DNA from: Alphaproteobacteria bacterium BRH_c36
GTDB lineage: Bacteria > Pseudomonadota > Alphaproteobacteria > Rhizobiales > Hyphomicrobiaceae
Assembly: GCA_001516065.1 (NCBI GenBank)
Contig: LOEV01000170.1
Span: 1-61,740 of the forward strand
Length of the DNA stretch: 61,740 nucleotides
Direction of reading: 5' to 3'
Below, piece after piece: positions 51,110 to 58,798 of this stretch. The position numbers and the translations under genes were made by a program. Below the pieces are notes generated by a model. It was given only the letters and a program-made list of their open reading frames with translations, ran no database searches and was not told the origin of the DNA. The first letter of the stretch is position 1. Every line of letters starts with the position of its first letter.

Positions 51110-53362
51110 ATGGCAGGCAAAACTCAAGCAGCAACTGCCCCGCCGCTGCGTGATGCCCATACGGCACTACCGGCGACAACGCCGGGGACAGTCGAGGTTC
51201 TCGATGCCCTTATCGAAGCGTCACCCGTGCTTTGGCGCAACCAAGCGCTTTTATCAGCCGCCAACTGGGAGGTTGCCAGCCCGGCACAGGTCGCACGGCT
51301 CTTGGAGTGTCTGGCGTCGGCGCAGGTCAACCTGCCGAAGTGGCTGGCGCGAACGCTGGCAGCAGCCGGGCACGTGTTGCCGGAGCAGCCGTCTCAGGCA
51401 ATCGAGGACGAGATTTGCCTGTTGTCCGAACTCAATCGTGCCGCTTCGATGGACCAGTCGCCGGGCGTTGCGGCTCTCTGCGCCGAAACCGCTCGACGGC
51501 TTACCGAACTCGCAGCCTGCGGCAGGCTGTCTGCGGAGATTGCCCATTCCGCCGCCGGGCGACTAGAGGCGGCGGGCATGACGGAGGATGCGTGCCGGCT
51601 TGCACTGGCCGCCTGGCCCTCAGCACCGCAAGTTCTGCGGCACGTCCGCGCCCATCTTAGTGGCTATGTGGCGGACTTCCCGGCAGTCCGCGTGCGCGTG
51701 GCCGGTCTATCGACCACCCGCCCTTTCGCGCAAGCCTTGTTCCCCGCTTTCGCGTCGCATGGCCGGCGGATTGATGCGATCGAAGCCGACTTCGCAACCG
51801 TTATCTCCGAGCTGTTACAGCCGGCCAAGTCCATCGATGCGCTGATGGTGGTTCTGGATCCGATATCCGTTCTCGAAAAGAGCTGGGTCGCCGGGGCGGC
51901 AGAAGCCGAGCAAGCAAGAACGTTACGTTTCGCACAGCTCGTCGATGGCATCGAGTCCTACTGTCGTTCGAGCAGCGTTCCGCTCATCCTCAACACCTTC
52001 CCCTGTCTTACCGAACCCGAGATGGGATATGTCGACGCCAGCGACCCCTCCGGCAGCGCCGCAACGATCCGCCGCTTCAATGGAATGCTGTGCGATCTCG
52101 CCGCGCGAAGCAAGAAGCTTCGCGTCGTCGATACCGACTTCGCCATGGTTTCGATCGCGCCCCGGGACCGGTTCGATCAGCGTCTGTGGTTCTATGGCCG
52201 GATCGCCTATTCCGGCCAGGCCAATGAAGCCTTGGCGCGAGCTTTTACTTCGGCTCTGCTCGCCGACAAAGTTGCGCCGCCCATAAAAGTCGTTGCGCTC
52301 GATTTCGACAATACGCTGTGGGGCGGGGTCTATGGCGACGACGGCGTTGAGAAGCTGGACTGCGGCGACGAACCGCCCGGCAACGCCTTCAAGGCCGTTC
52401 AGAACGAATGCCTGAGACTCAAGGCGCAAGGTAAGATCCTCGTCGCATTGAGCAAGAACAATCCCGAGGCCATCTCCGTCTTCGGCCGGCACCCCGGCAT
52501 GCTGCTTCGCGCGGAGGATTTTACGGCTACTGCAATTAACTGGGAGCCGAAGCCCGACAACCTGCGCCGTCTCGCTGGAGTACTCAACCTCGGCCTCGAC
52601 AGCATCATGTTCCTCGACGACAGCCCGCACGAGCGCGATGCCATGCGGCGTATGTGCCCGGAAGTCTACGTGCCCGAAATTCCGGCCGATACATCCGAAC
52701 GGGCGTCATGGCTGCGCTCGCTGCAACGAACCTGGACAACCGGGATCACAGCCGAGGATGCTGCCCGCGCGAATATGTATGCGGCCGAACGCCAGGCCCA
52801 CGCCCTGCGTGAGACAGCCTCGAGCTACCAGGACTACCTCGCCCAGCTCGGGCAAGTTCTCGAAGTTGAAAAGCTCGGCAAGGCGACACTGCCCCGGGTC
52901 GCGCAGCTGCACCAGCGGACGAATCAATTCAATCTTACGACCAGAAGGTTCGAGGAAACCGATCTCGCGTCGTTTCTTGCAGAACCGGAAACGGCTCGTG
53001 TCTACCTCGCCAGGGTGCGCGACCGCTTCGGAGATCATGGCATCACGGTTGCGGCCGTCGTGCTGGTTGCTGGAACCGAGGCTTCGATGGAAAGCTTCGT
53101 CATGAGTTGCCGGGTCATCGCGCGGCAGATCGAAACCGCCTTTCTCGGCGCGGTAATTGAAGATCTCGTATCACTGGGTGTCGACACGGTCACCGCGATC
53201 TATCTGCCGACGTCAAAGAACGCGATGGTCGAGGGCTTTTATCCCAGCCACGAATTCCAATCCTGCTCGCCTGCCAACGGCCGCTCCACCTGGTTGTGGC
53301 GGAAGGCGACCTCGCAGGTTCCGCACTCGAATTTTGTCAACGTGAAATGGAGCCGCCCATGA
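51110..53362 (+). CDS. FkbH-like HAD-IIIC family protein
   Basis: 750 residues. The N-terminal 390 are a helical plus SGNH-like region (VVLDPISVLEKSW; FYGRIAYSGQANEAL). The HAD domain starts with VVALDFDNTLWGGVYGDDG (D398, D400), continues with LVALSKNNPEA and FLDDSPHERDAMR, and ends in a GNAT-like part with NQFNLTTRRFEETDL. FkbH/OzmB-type proteins load a glyceryl unit from 1,3-bisphosphoglycerate onto a carrier protein. AGGAG precedes the ATG. The stop overlaps the following acp gene by 4 bases, pointing to that ACP as partner. Confidence 0.87.
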   Translation: MAGKTQAATAPPLRDAHTALPATTPGTVEVLDALIEASPVLWRNQALLSAANWEVASPAQVARLLECLASAQVNLPKWLARTLAAAGHVLPEQPSQAIEDEICLLSELNRAASMDQSPGVAALCAETARRLTELAACGRLSAEIAHSAAGRLEAAGMTEDACRLALAAWPSAPQVLRHVRAHLSGYVADFPAVRVRVAGLSTTRPFAQALFPAFASHGRRIDAIEADFATVISELLQPAKSIDALMVVLDPISVLEKSWVAGAAEAEQARTLRFAQLVDGIESYCRSSSVPLILNTFPCLTEPEMGYVDASDPSGSAATIRRFNGMLCDLAARSKKLRVVDTDFAMVSIAPRDRFDQRLWFYGRIAYSGQANEALARAFTSALLADKVAPPIKVVALDFDNTLWGGVYGDDGVEKLDCGDEPPGNAFKAVQNECLRLKAQGKILVALSKNNPEAISVFGRHPGMLLRAEDFTATAINWEPKPDNLRRLAGVLNLGLDSIMFLDDSPHERDAMRRMCPEVYVPEIPADTSERASWLRSLQRTWTTGITAEDAARANMYAAERQAHALRETASSYQDYLAQLGQVLEVEKLGKATLPRVAQLHQRTNQFNLTTRRFEETDLASFLAEPETARVYLARVRDRFGDHGITVAAVVLVAGTEASMESFVMSCRVIARQIETAFLGAVIEDLVSLGVDTVTAIYLPTSKNAMVEGFYPSHEFQSCSPANGRSTWLWRKATSQVPHSNFVNVKWSRP

Positions 53363-53613
53363 GCCTTGCTGCACTTCAAGCCGAGAGCGTCCGACCGGAT
53401 ATTGCCGAGCTCGTCGCGGACGTGTTCCAGTTCGACAGGGCCCTGTTGGGGACCACCTCTCCCAAGGACATCGAAAGATGGGATTCGCTCAAGCACATCG
53501 AACTCATCAAGGCCATCGAAGATACCTTCGAAATTTCCATGACAATGGACGAGATGATGGAAATCCGCTGCGTTGGCGACATTGAGCGCGTTCTCGAGCG
53601 CTACGGCGTCTGA
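53359..53613 (+). CDS. Acyl carrier protein paired with the FkbH-like enzyme
   Basis: 84 residues with the phosphopantetheine serine S43 in ERWDSLKHIELIKAIEDTF and the acidic helices of an ACP (MTMDEMMEIRCVGDIERVL). Discrete ACPs of this kind accompany FkbH-like proteins in gene clusters making glycerate-derived units. ATG 53359 overlaps the fkbH-like stop. It differs clearly from AcpXL in size and sequence. Confidence 0.85.
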   Translation: MSLAALQAESVRPDIAELVADVFQFDRALLGTTSPKDIERWDSLKHIELIKAIEDTFEISMTMDEMMEIRCVGDIERVLERYGV

Positions 53614-53687
53614 GGGGTTGAAGGCAGCCGGCTCAAACCTGTGCGGCCTGCCGGGGAAGCCCGGACGAGTTCCAAGGGCGAGATAAC

Positions 53688-53701
53688 TTGACCCAAATCA
53701 A
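53688..53701 (+). promoter_or_regulatory. FNR/DNR-type box before the regulator operon
   Basis: TTGAC-CCAA-ATCAA fits TTGAY-N4-RTCAA perfectly. It lies in the gap after the acp gene, centred 60.5 bases before the ATG at 53755, right for activation from about -41.5 with a short leader. Confidence 0.65.
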
Positions 53702-53754
53702 CGCGAATAGCGCCCCGAGTGAAGAGACTGGCAACCGACAGCCGGAGCCTCTGC

Positions 53755-53946
53755 ATGGCCGACAAAACGAATATCGAAAAGGCCGCACGCGAGATGGTCA
53801 TTCGCTACGGCGATTCGGCGACCAGGGAAATTGAACTGAGAATTCTCGAGTTGCAACAACTTGGGCAAGTGGAGGCGGGGAAATTCTGGTCGGATGTCCG
53901 CAAGATCATTCTGGATGAACTCAGATACCGAAAAAAGCCGAACTGA
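53755..53946 (+). CDS. Small charged protein upstream of the Crp/Fnr regulator
   Basis: 63 residues, MADKTNIEKAAREMVIRYGD and on to LQQLGQVEAGKFWSDVRKII, highly charged and helical. Short proteins of this look occur beside denitrification regulators in rhizobia; function unknown. ATG 53755 has GGAG 9 bases upstream, so it is preferred over 53719. It overlaps, or ends 31 bases before, the regulator depending on the start used there. Confidence 0.62.
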   Translation: MADKTNIEKAAREMVIRYGDSATREIELRILELQQLGQVEAGKFWSDVRKIILDELRYRKKPN

Positions 53947-53977
53947 ACTGCCTCTCTGCAACGTGGGAGAAATCAAA

Positions 53978-54703
53978 TTGTACCGCAAATCGACAGTAGA
54001 TCCAGCGAATCCACCATGCGCGGCATTGCAGCCGATATGGGAGCAGTTGGATGAATGCGACCGGGATGCGATCTGGAAGGCTGTGACCTTAAAGAGGTTT
54101 AGCGCTGGCCAGACGCTCTATCTGCAAGGCGATGACAGTCCCGGGATCTACTGCATTGAATCCGGTCTGATAGGGCTGCGCCGGTCCGACGAAAAAGGGA
54201 ACTCGGCACTTCTTCGGCTGGCGAAAACAGGCGACATGCTCGGATATCGCAGCGTTCGGCAAGCTTGCCCGCAACACAACACGGCAGAGGTGCTGGCTGA
54301 CGCCAAGGTCTCTTCCATCGAAAGCGGAAAAATCCGCTGGCTGATCTCACGTAGCAGGGTGCTACATGACCATCTTTTCCAAAAGGCGCTGCAGGACCTG
54401 GATCGGACCGAGGCCTGCTGCGCTGAATTGTTGACATCGGGCTTGAAGGAGCGGCTGCTGAACCTGCTGCTCGACCTCCACGACACATGCGTTGATCGCC
54501 ATCAGGTAGATCAATCTCGATTTGAGCTGCCCATTCAAAAGAAGGATATCGCCGCGTTGTTGGGCACCAGTCCGGCGGCTCTCTCCCGTGTCATCAGCCT
54601 CCTGGAGCGCGATGGCGACGTCTCATTGAAGGGACGGCAAATCTCCATTACGAAACACGTCGGCGACCAGCGCATGATGGCCGAAGATCGCTATGTGGCG
54701 TGA
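53978..54703 (+). CDS. Crp/Fnr-family transcriptional regulator
   Basis: 241 residues from TTG 53978 (GGGAGA 7 bases upstream); ATG 53915 in frame is an alternative. The cNMP-binding-like beta barrel holds GQTLYLQGDDSPGIYCIESG; the C-terminal winged HTH reads IQKKDIAALLGTSPAALSRVISLLE. The N-terminal Cys cluster of FNR is absent, so an Fe-S oxygen sensor is unlikely; haem- or NO-type sensing (DNR-like) is possible. It follows an FNR-type box and the acyl operon, and could act on the box at 49753. Confidence 0.85.
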   Translation: MYRKSTVDPANPPCAALQPIWEQLDECDRDAIWKAVTLKRFSAGQTLYLQGDDSPGIYCIESGLIGLRRSDEKGNSALLRLAKTGDMLGYRSVRQACPQHNTAEVLADAKVSSIESGKIRWLISRSRVLHDHLFQKALQDLDRTEACCAELLTSGLKERLLNLLLDLHDTCVDRHQVDQSRFELPIQKKDIAALLGTSPAALSRVISLLERDGDVSLKGRQISITKHVGDQRMMAEDRYVA

Positions 54704-54771
54704 GTGACGCCGATCGCATTCGACCATTCCCACAAGGCCCCGGCTGAACAAGAAGACACCTGGAGGAGGCC

Positions 54772-55302
54772 ATGCCGCCGGTTCCCATTGGGATCATCGT
54801 ATGCTCGGATCGTGCTGCACTAGGCGCCTACGAGGACCGTGGGGGGCCGGCGGTGGAAGCATACCTCCGGAGTGTTCTGGCGACACCATGGCGTCCTTCA
54901 TTATCCATCGTCCGCGATGAGCGTAAAGCGATCGCCGCCACAATCGTGCGGCTTGCCGACGTCGAAGGTTGCCCACTAATCCTGACGACCGGTGGCACGG
55001 GGCCGGCGCTGCGTGACGTAACTCCCGAAGCCACTCTGGACGTCTGCGATCGCCAGTTGCATGGGTTCGCGGAAGCGATGCGAACGGCGAGCCTTGCCGA
55101 AGTTCCGACCGCGATCCTCTCCAGGCAGCTGGCAGCCATCCGCTCAAGCAGCCTCGTCATCAATCTGCCGGGCAAACCTGCCGCGATCAAGACGTGCCTC
55201 GATGCCGTATTCGCGGCCGTCCCCTACTGCATAGATCTCATCGGCGGGCCACGACTGGACACGGACCCCGACGTCTGCGCGGCTTTCCGGCCCAAGAGCT
55301 GA
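54772..55302 (+). CDS. mog: Molybdopterin adenylyltransferase (MogA family)
   Basis: 176 residues of the MoaB/Mog fold: IGIIVCSDRAALGAYEDRGG at the N-terminus, the MPT-binding LTTGGTGPALRDVTPEAT (about 67-84) and SSSLVINLPGKPAAIK. It adenylates molybdopterin before Mo insertion, which serves formate dehydrogenase here. GGAGG precedes the ATG. It follows the Crp/Fnr gene by 68 bases and may be co-transcribed. Confidence 0.88.
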   Translation: MPPVPIGIIVCSDRAALGAYEDRGGPAVEAYLRSVLATPWRPSLSIVRDERKAIAATIVRLADVEGCPLILTTGGTGPALRDVTPEATLDVCDRQLHGFAEAMRTASLAEVPTAILSRQLAAIRSSSLVINLPGKPAAIKTCLDAVFAAVPYCIDLIGGPRLDTDPDVCAAFRPKS

Positions 55303-55457
55303 ACGTCTCGACCCCCACACAACCGTGACCGACACCTGACGAACCCGCCTCGCCAAGCGGGGCCGACTGGCCACCTCGTCTTCGTGCATGTCAGCAAAAG
55401 TGTACGCGGTCTTGTGGTTCTGACACGCAAAAGCACAAAGTCGTAGAGCGCGGCCGC

Positions 55458-55482
55458 GAGTGCATCAAAAGTGAACGCACTC
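55458..55482. terminator. Possible bidirectional hairpin between mog and haemoglobin genes
   Basis: GAGTGC and GCACTC flank a 13-base A-rich loop in the convergent gap (55303-55491). The stem is only 6 bp and has no T-run, so this is weak. The rest of the gap has no recognisable feature. Confidence 0.3.
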
Positions 55483-55491
55483 TACTCGCTC

Positions 55492-55941
55492 TCACCTGCA
55501 ACCGTAGCGGTCATCCTCGCATTCGACGATCTGGCTGCGGGTCGATCCGACGAGATCCACCACTTCGGTCTGCAGTTCCGCCGGCACCTTGAATTCATCC
55601 AGCGTCGCGCGAAGAAAATCAACGGTTCGGCCCCAGTCCTTGGCCGAGAGTTTCATCCCGCGATGCGCTACAACCATGTCGCGACCGACATACAGCCGGT
55701 CGCAGCCGGTCGCGCTCTGCACAAAATCGACGATAAGCTGTTCCTCACGGGCGACGCCGTCGTCGCCGCGGTGAAGCCAGAAGCGCCCGAGCTTGCCTGC
55801 ATCGTCGGTACGCATTTTCGTGAGGAAAGATTTGACCACTGACGAGATTGCATCGCCACCTCCCAGCTTCTTACAAAGCGTTTCCTCGGCATTGGCCGGA
55901 AGTGCGAAAACCGCCAGCAGGATCATCAAGCTAAATCTCAT
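55492..55941 (-). CDS. Exported group 1 truncated haemoglobin-like protein
   Basis: 149 residues. A signal peptide (MRFSLMILLAVFALPANAEE) is followed by a 2-on-2 globin: LCKKLGGGDAISSVVKSFL, LIVDFVQSATGCDRLYVGRD and the proximal His in MVVAHRGMKLSAKDW. Truncated haemoglobins bind O2 or NO; export to the periplasm is unusual and fits NO handling next to nos genes. The start at 55941 gives a proper signal peptide. It overlaps the upstream Crp/Fnr gene by 11 bases, so the two are coupled. Confidence 0.8.
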   Translation of the reverse strand: MRFSLMILLAVFALPANAEETLCKKLGGGDAISSVVKSFLTKMRTDDAGKLGRFWLHRGDDGVAREEQLIVDFVQSATGCDRLYVGRDMVVAHRGMKLSAKDWGRTVDFLRATLDEFKVPAELQTEVVDLVGSTRSQIVECEDDRYGCR

Positions 55942-56713
55942 GGTCTCGGATTCCTTTTTTTTCCAATCGCTCGGGACTTCCATCGACCTTACGATACCTG
56001 TTGACTGGCGTCGCATCGGTTGCATCAACTCTCTGGTGTAGGCACGCGAAGGTCTCGAGTTCTTCCAGTTTGGCCAGATTGACCCGATCCTGCTCCACAG
56101 TGACGCCTAGAACCTGCAGGTCGGCGAAAGCTCGCGAGAGGCTTGAGGGCTGCATTCCGAGCAATGAAGCAATCAAGTTCTTGCGCAGCGGCAGCCTAAC
56201 CACTCCTCGGGCGCCCTGCTGCTGGTGTAGCCGCACGAGATAGGCGGCGAGGCGCTGGTTTGTCGATCGCAGTTTCTGATCGCGCAAGTGCCGTACGACT
56301 CCGCGGAAGTTGCCCGCTAACGAACACGCTACATTTCGCAAAAGCTGCTGATCGCTCTTCAGGAGCTTCCGGAATAAGTTTGCCGGAATATGCATCAACT
56401 CTGTTCCGCCCAGCGTCCGCGCCGACATTAATGCGACGGCGTTGTTCACGACCGCAGCCAGGATGAAGGATTCTCCCGGGCCAAGAAGTGATATCGTCGT
56501 TCGGCTTTCACCTGCCTGCGCGAAAAGCTCGATAACGCCCCGGCGCACGATGTGTAGATGGCGCAGCCGCACCCCTTCCGAAATGATGATGGTGTCGTCG
56601 GGAACGATCTCTATCGGGGAGGACCTGTAGAGGTGCGAGAGCGAACCTTCGCAAACACCGGAAAAAAGACCGACAGCGGCTTCCGCGTCAAATTCTTTCG
56701 CAACCGTCGTCAT
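55931..56713 (-). CDS. Crp/Fnr-family transcriptional regulator
   Basis: 260 residues with a cNMP-binding-like barrel (DDTIIISEGVRLRHLHIVRRG) and a winged HTH with PLRKNLIASLLGMQPSSLSRAF. No FNR-type N-terminal Cys cluster is present. The first half resembles rhizobial DNR/NnrR-like sensors. It is coupled to the exported haemoglobin and preceded by an FNR-type box, so it may be autoregulated or controlled by the regulator at 53978. Confidence 0.85.
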   Translation of the reverse strand: MTTVAKEFDAEAAVGLFSGVCEGSLSHLYRSSPIEIVPDDTIIISEGVRLRHLHIVRRGVIELFAQAGESRTTISLLGPGESFILAAVVNNAVALMSARTLGGTELMHIPANLFRKLLKSDQQLLRNVACSLAGNFRGVVRHLRDQKLRSTNQRLAAYLVRLHQQQGARGVVRLPLRKNLIASLLGMQPSSLSRAFADLQVLGVTVEQDRVNLAKLEELETFACLHQRVDATDATPVNRYRKVDGSPERLEKKGIRDHEI

Positions 56714-56775
56714 GGGCCCAGCCGCTCCTTGGGAACCTTTCCGAAACAGAGTAATTCTGCGTCTATTGGGTGCAC

Positions 56776-56789
56776 TTGACTTCTGTTAA
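56776..56789 (-). promoter_or_regulatory. FNR/DNR-type box before the regulator-haemoglobin operon
   Basis: TTGAC-TTCT-GTTAA on the plus strand, one mismatch from the palindrome. Its centre is about 69.5 bases upstream of the ATG at 56713, a good distance for activation. The rest of 56790-56999 holds nothing recognisable. Confidence 0.6.
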
Positions 56790-56999
56790 AAATATATGCT
56801 GCGGGCGCGCAAAATTGACCCATCCGCCCGTGAGGGCAGGCGACGAGAATCGCACCGCCAACGGTGTTCGATCGACATGCGCAACTGAGACGCGCGATGG
56901 CCGTTGGTGATGCGACGTAGAACGCGCTGACGCGCGGATGTGGCGGGCAAGTTTCGGCCCTCAAAAACTGCAAACATCAAAGATATCTATCGGATAGAT

Positions 57000-57073
57000 T
57001 GGCTGGGGAACCTGGATTCGAACCAGGACTAACGGAGTCAGAGTCCGTGGGTCTACCGTTAACCTATTCCCCA
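57000..57073 (-). tRNA. tRNA-Gln (anticodon CTG)
   Basis: A complete cloverleaf on the minus strand: acceptor TGGGGAA / TTCCCCA, anticodon stem ACGGA / TCCGT around loop CTCTGAC (anticodon CTG), T-arm CCTGG-TTCGAAT-CCAGG, and an encoded CCA end at 57000-57002. The length of 74 with CCA is normal. Confidence 0.95.
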
Positions 57074-57523
57074 ACGGCACGGAGGCATGGTCCGCGCGGA
57101 TTCCGCCAGCACGCCGTTTTCAGGTGGCCGGTGCGGTGAACGGGCTATGTAACAAGAAGCATTGGTGGGCGCAACCTTCATGAAGGGCTACGATGTGGCC
57201 GGCATCTGCAAGGCCGCTCTGGTTTCTGCGAAGCAGCCCTGGCAAGGGTCACGGCGGCTCCAGTGCGTGGTCCGCGCCGGATCCTTGGCTCCCTGGCACC
57301 GCCGGCCTACCACCTGTGTCACTTGTATAACGTCGATTTGCCTGATTTTTCAGGGGCTTTCGGCCCGGCAAACGCAACGTGGCGGGCAAATCACTTTACC
57401 GCCGACGTTCAGGTGTTACACTGTATCTAAGACGATTCCAGACGCATGCCTGAAGATGCGGCTCCCGGCTCCGTCCGAAACGGAGCGGGATGGAGCTTGC
57501 GCCAGGTTCTGGAGAGGATAACG
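57074..57523. other. Intergenic region before gppA
   Basis: 450 bases without a credible gene; an in-frame ATG at 57446 upstream of gppA is noted but has no ribosome site. A T-rich stretch and GTTACACTGTATCTAAG near 57413-57430 could be part of the gppA promoter. No repeat, box or RNA structure recognised. Confidence 0.3.
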
Positions 57524-58774
57524 GTGGGCGACTCAACGGATCTAGACGACGCTCAGATTGCCGGAAATGCGGTGCCTGTCGAGGATTCGATGGGGCTGGA
57601 CGATGGCGTTCAGGCCAACACCAGCCAGCCGGCATTGAATTTGCCAGATCCGGCCGATGGCGGACCCGGCTACGAGAGGGCTCCTGAAAAATGGAACACC
57701 GGTCTCGCAGATCGCCAGCGCGAAGCGCCCCGCGACATTCCGGAAAATCCCGTTTACGGCGCACTTGATCTCGGCACCAACAACTGCCGACTGTTGCTCG
57801 CGCGTCCGACCCGGCGCGGCTTTCGCGTGATCGATGCCTTTTCGCGGATCATCCGCCTGGGGGAGGGAGTTGCGCAGTCCGGGCGACTTTCGGATGCTGC
57901 GATGAAACGGACATTCGAAGCATTGCGCGTGTGCGCTGGAAAAATAGAACGCAATGACGTTCACCGGGCGCAACTCGTGGCGACCGAAGCATGTCGCATC
58001 GCGGTGAATGGCATTGACTTTCTGGATGGCGTGCGTGACCGGCTGGGGCTGGAAATCGATATTCTTACTGCGGAGACGGAAGCGCGACTTGCGGTGGCGG
58101 GTTGCGCTTCGCTTATCGATACCCGCTGCGACTTTGTCCTGGTGTTTGACATCGGGGGTGGTTCTTCCGAACTGATCTGGCTTGACCTCAACCTGCTCCA
58201 GAGCCGGACGGTGCGCACTCTCGACCGGCTCGACGCCCAGACGTGCATGGCGGCCTGGACGTCCTTGCCTGTCGGCGTGGTGACGCTGGCGGAGCACTTC
58301 GGCGGCAAGTTCGTCACCGAAAAGCTTTTTGAAGCAATGGTCGATTACGTGCTCGAAATGCTCGAACCGTTCGAGCGCGAACACCGTTTCGGCGCGCGCA
58401 TCGCGTCCCGTTCCACACACTTCCTGGGCACCTCTGGTACCGTGACGACGGTTGCTGGAATCCAACTCGGCCTGCCACGATACGACCGCAACAAGGTTGA
58501 CGGCTGCTGGCTGTCGGTCTCCGATGCGCAGGCGGTCACCTACGAACTCGTCGCGCAGACCTATGAAGAGCGCATCGCGCAGCCCTGCATCGGGCGGGAT
58601 CGCGCCGACCTCGTGCTCGCCGGTTGCGCCATACTCGAAGCCTTGATCCGGATGTGGCCTTGCGAGCGCATGCGGGTTGCCGATCGCGGCCTGCGCGAAG
58701 GCATCCTTGCAACGCTGATGATCGAAGACGGCGTCTATAGGGCCCGCCGCAGGCCGGGGCGCAGGCGGCGCTGA
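57524..58774 (+). CDS. Ppx/GppA family phosphatase (exopolyphosphatase/guanosine pentaphosphatase)
   Basis: 416 residues from GTG 57524, after GGAGAGG. The first 75 residues are an unstructured acidic extension known in rhizobial members. The actin-like core has phosphate-1 NPVYGALDLGTNNCRLLLA and phosphate-2 FVLVFDIGGGSSELIWLD. It hydrolyses polyphosphate or pppGpp in the cytoplasm; which one cannot be told. ATG 57446 is an alternative start. It is convergent with a CHAD gene, a domain also tied to polyphosphate. Confidence 0.88.
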   Translation: MGDSTDLDDAQIAGNAVPVEDSMGLDDGVQANTSQPALNLPDPADGGPGYERAPEKWNTGLADRQREAPRDIPENPVYGALDLGTNNCRLLLARPTRRGFRVIDAFSRIIRLGEGVAQSGRLSDAAMKRTFEALRVCAGKIERNDVHRAQLVATEACRIAVNGIDFLDGVRDRLGLEIDILTAETEARLAVAGCASLIDTRCDFVLVFDIGGGSSELIWLDLNLLQSRTVRTLDRLDAQTCMAAWTSLPVGVVTLAEHFGGKFVTEKLFEAMVDYVLEMLEPFEREHRFGARIASRSTHFLGTSGTVTTVAGIQLGLPRYDRNKVDGCWLSVSDAQAVTYELVAQTYEERIAQPCIGRDRADLVLAGCAILEALIRMWPCERMRVADRGLREGILATLMIEDGVYRARRRPGRRRR

Positions 58775-58798
58775 ATAGGCGGCGGCTCGTCGAGCGCT

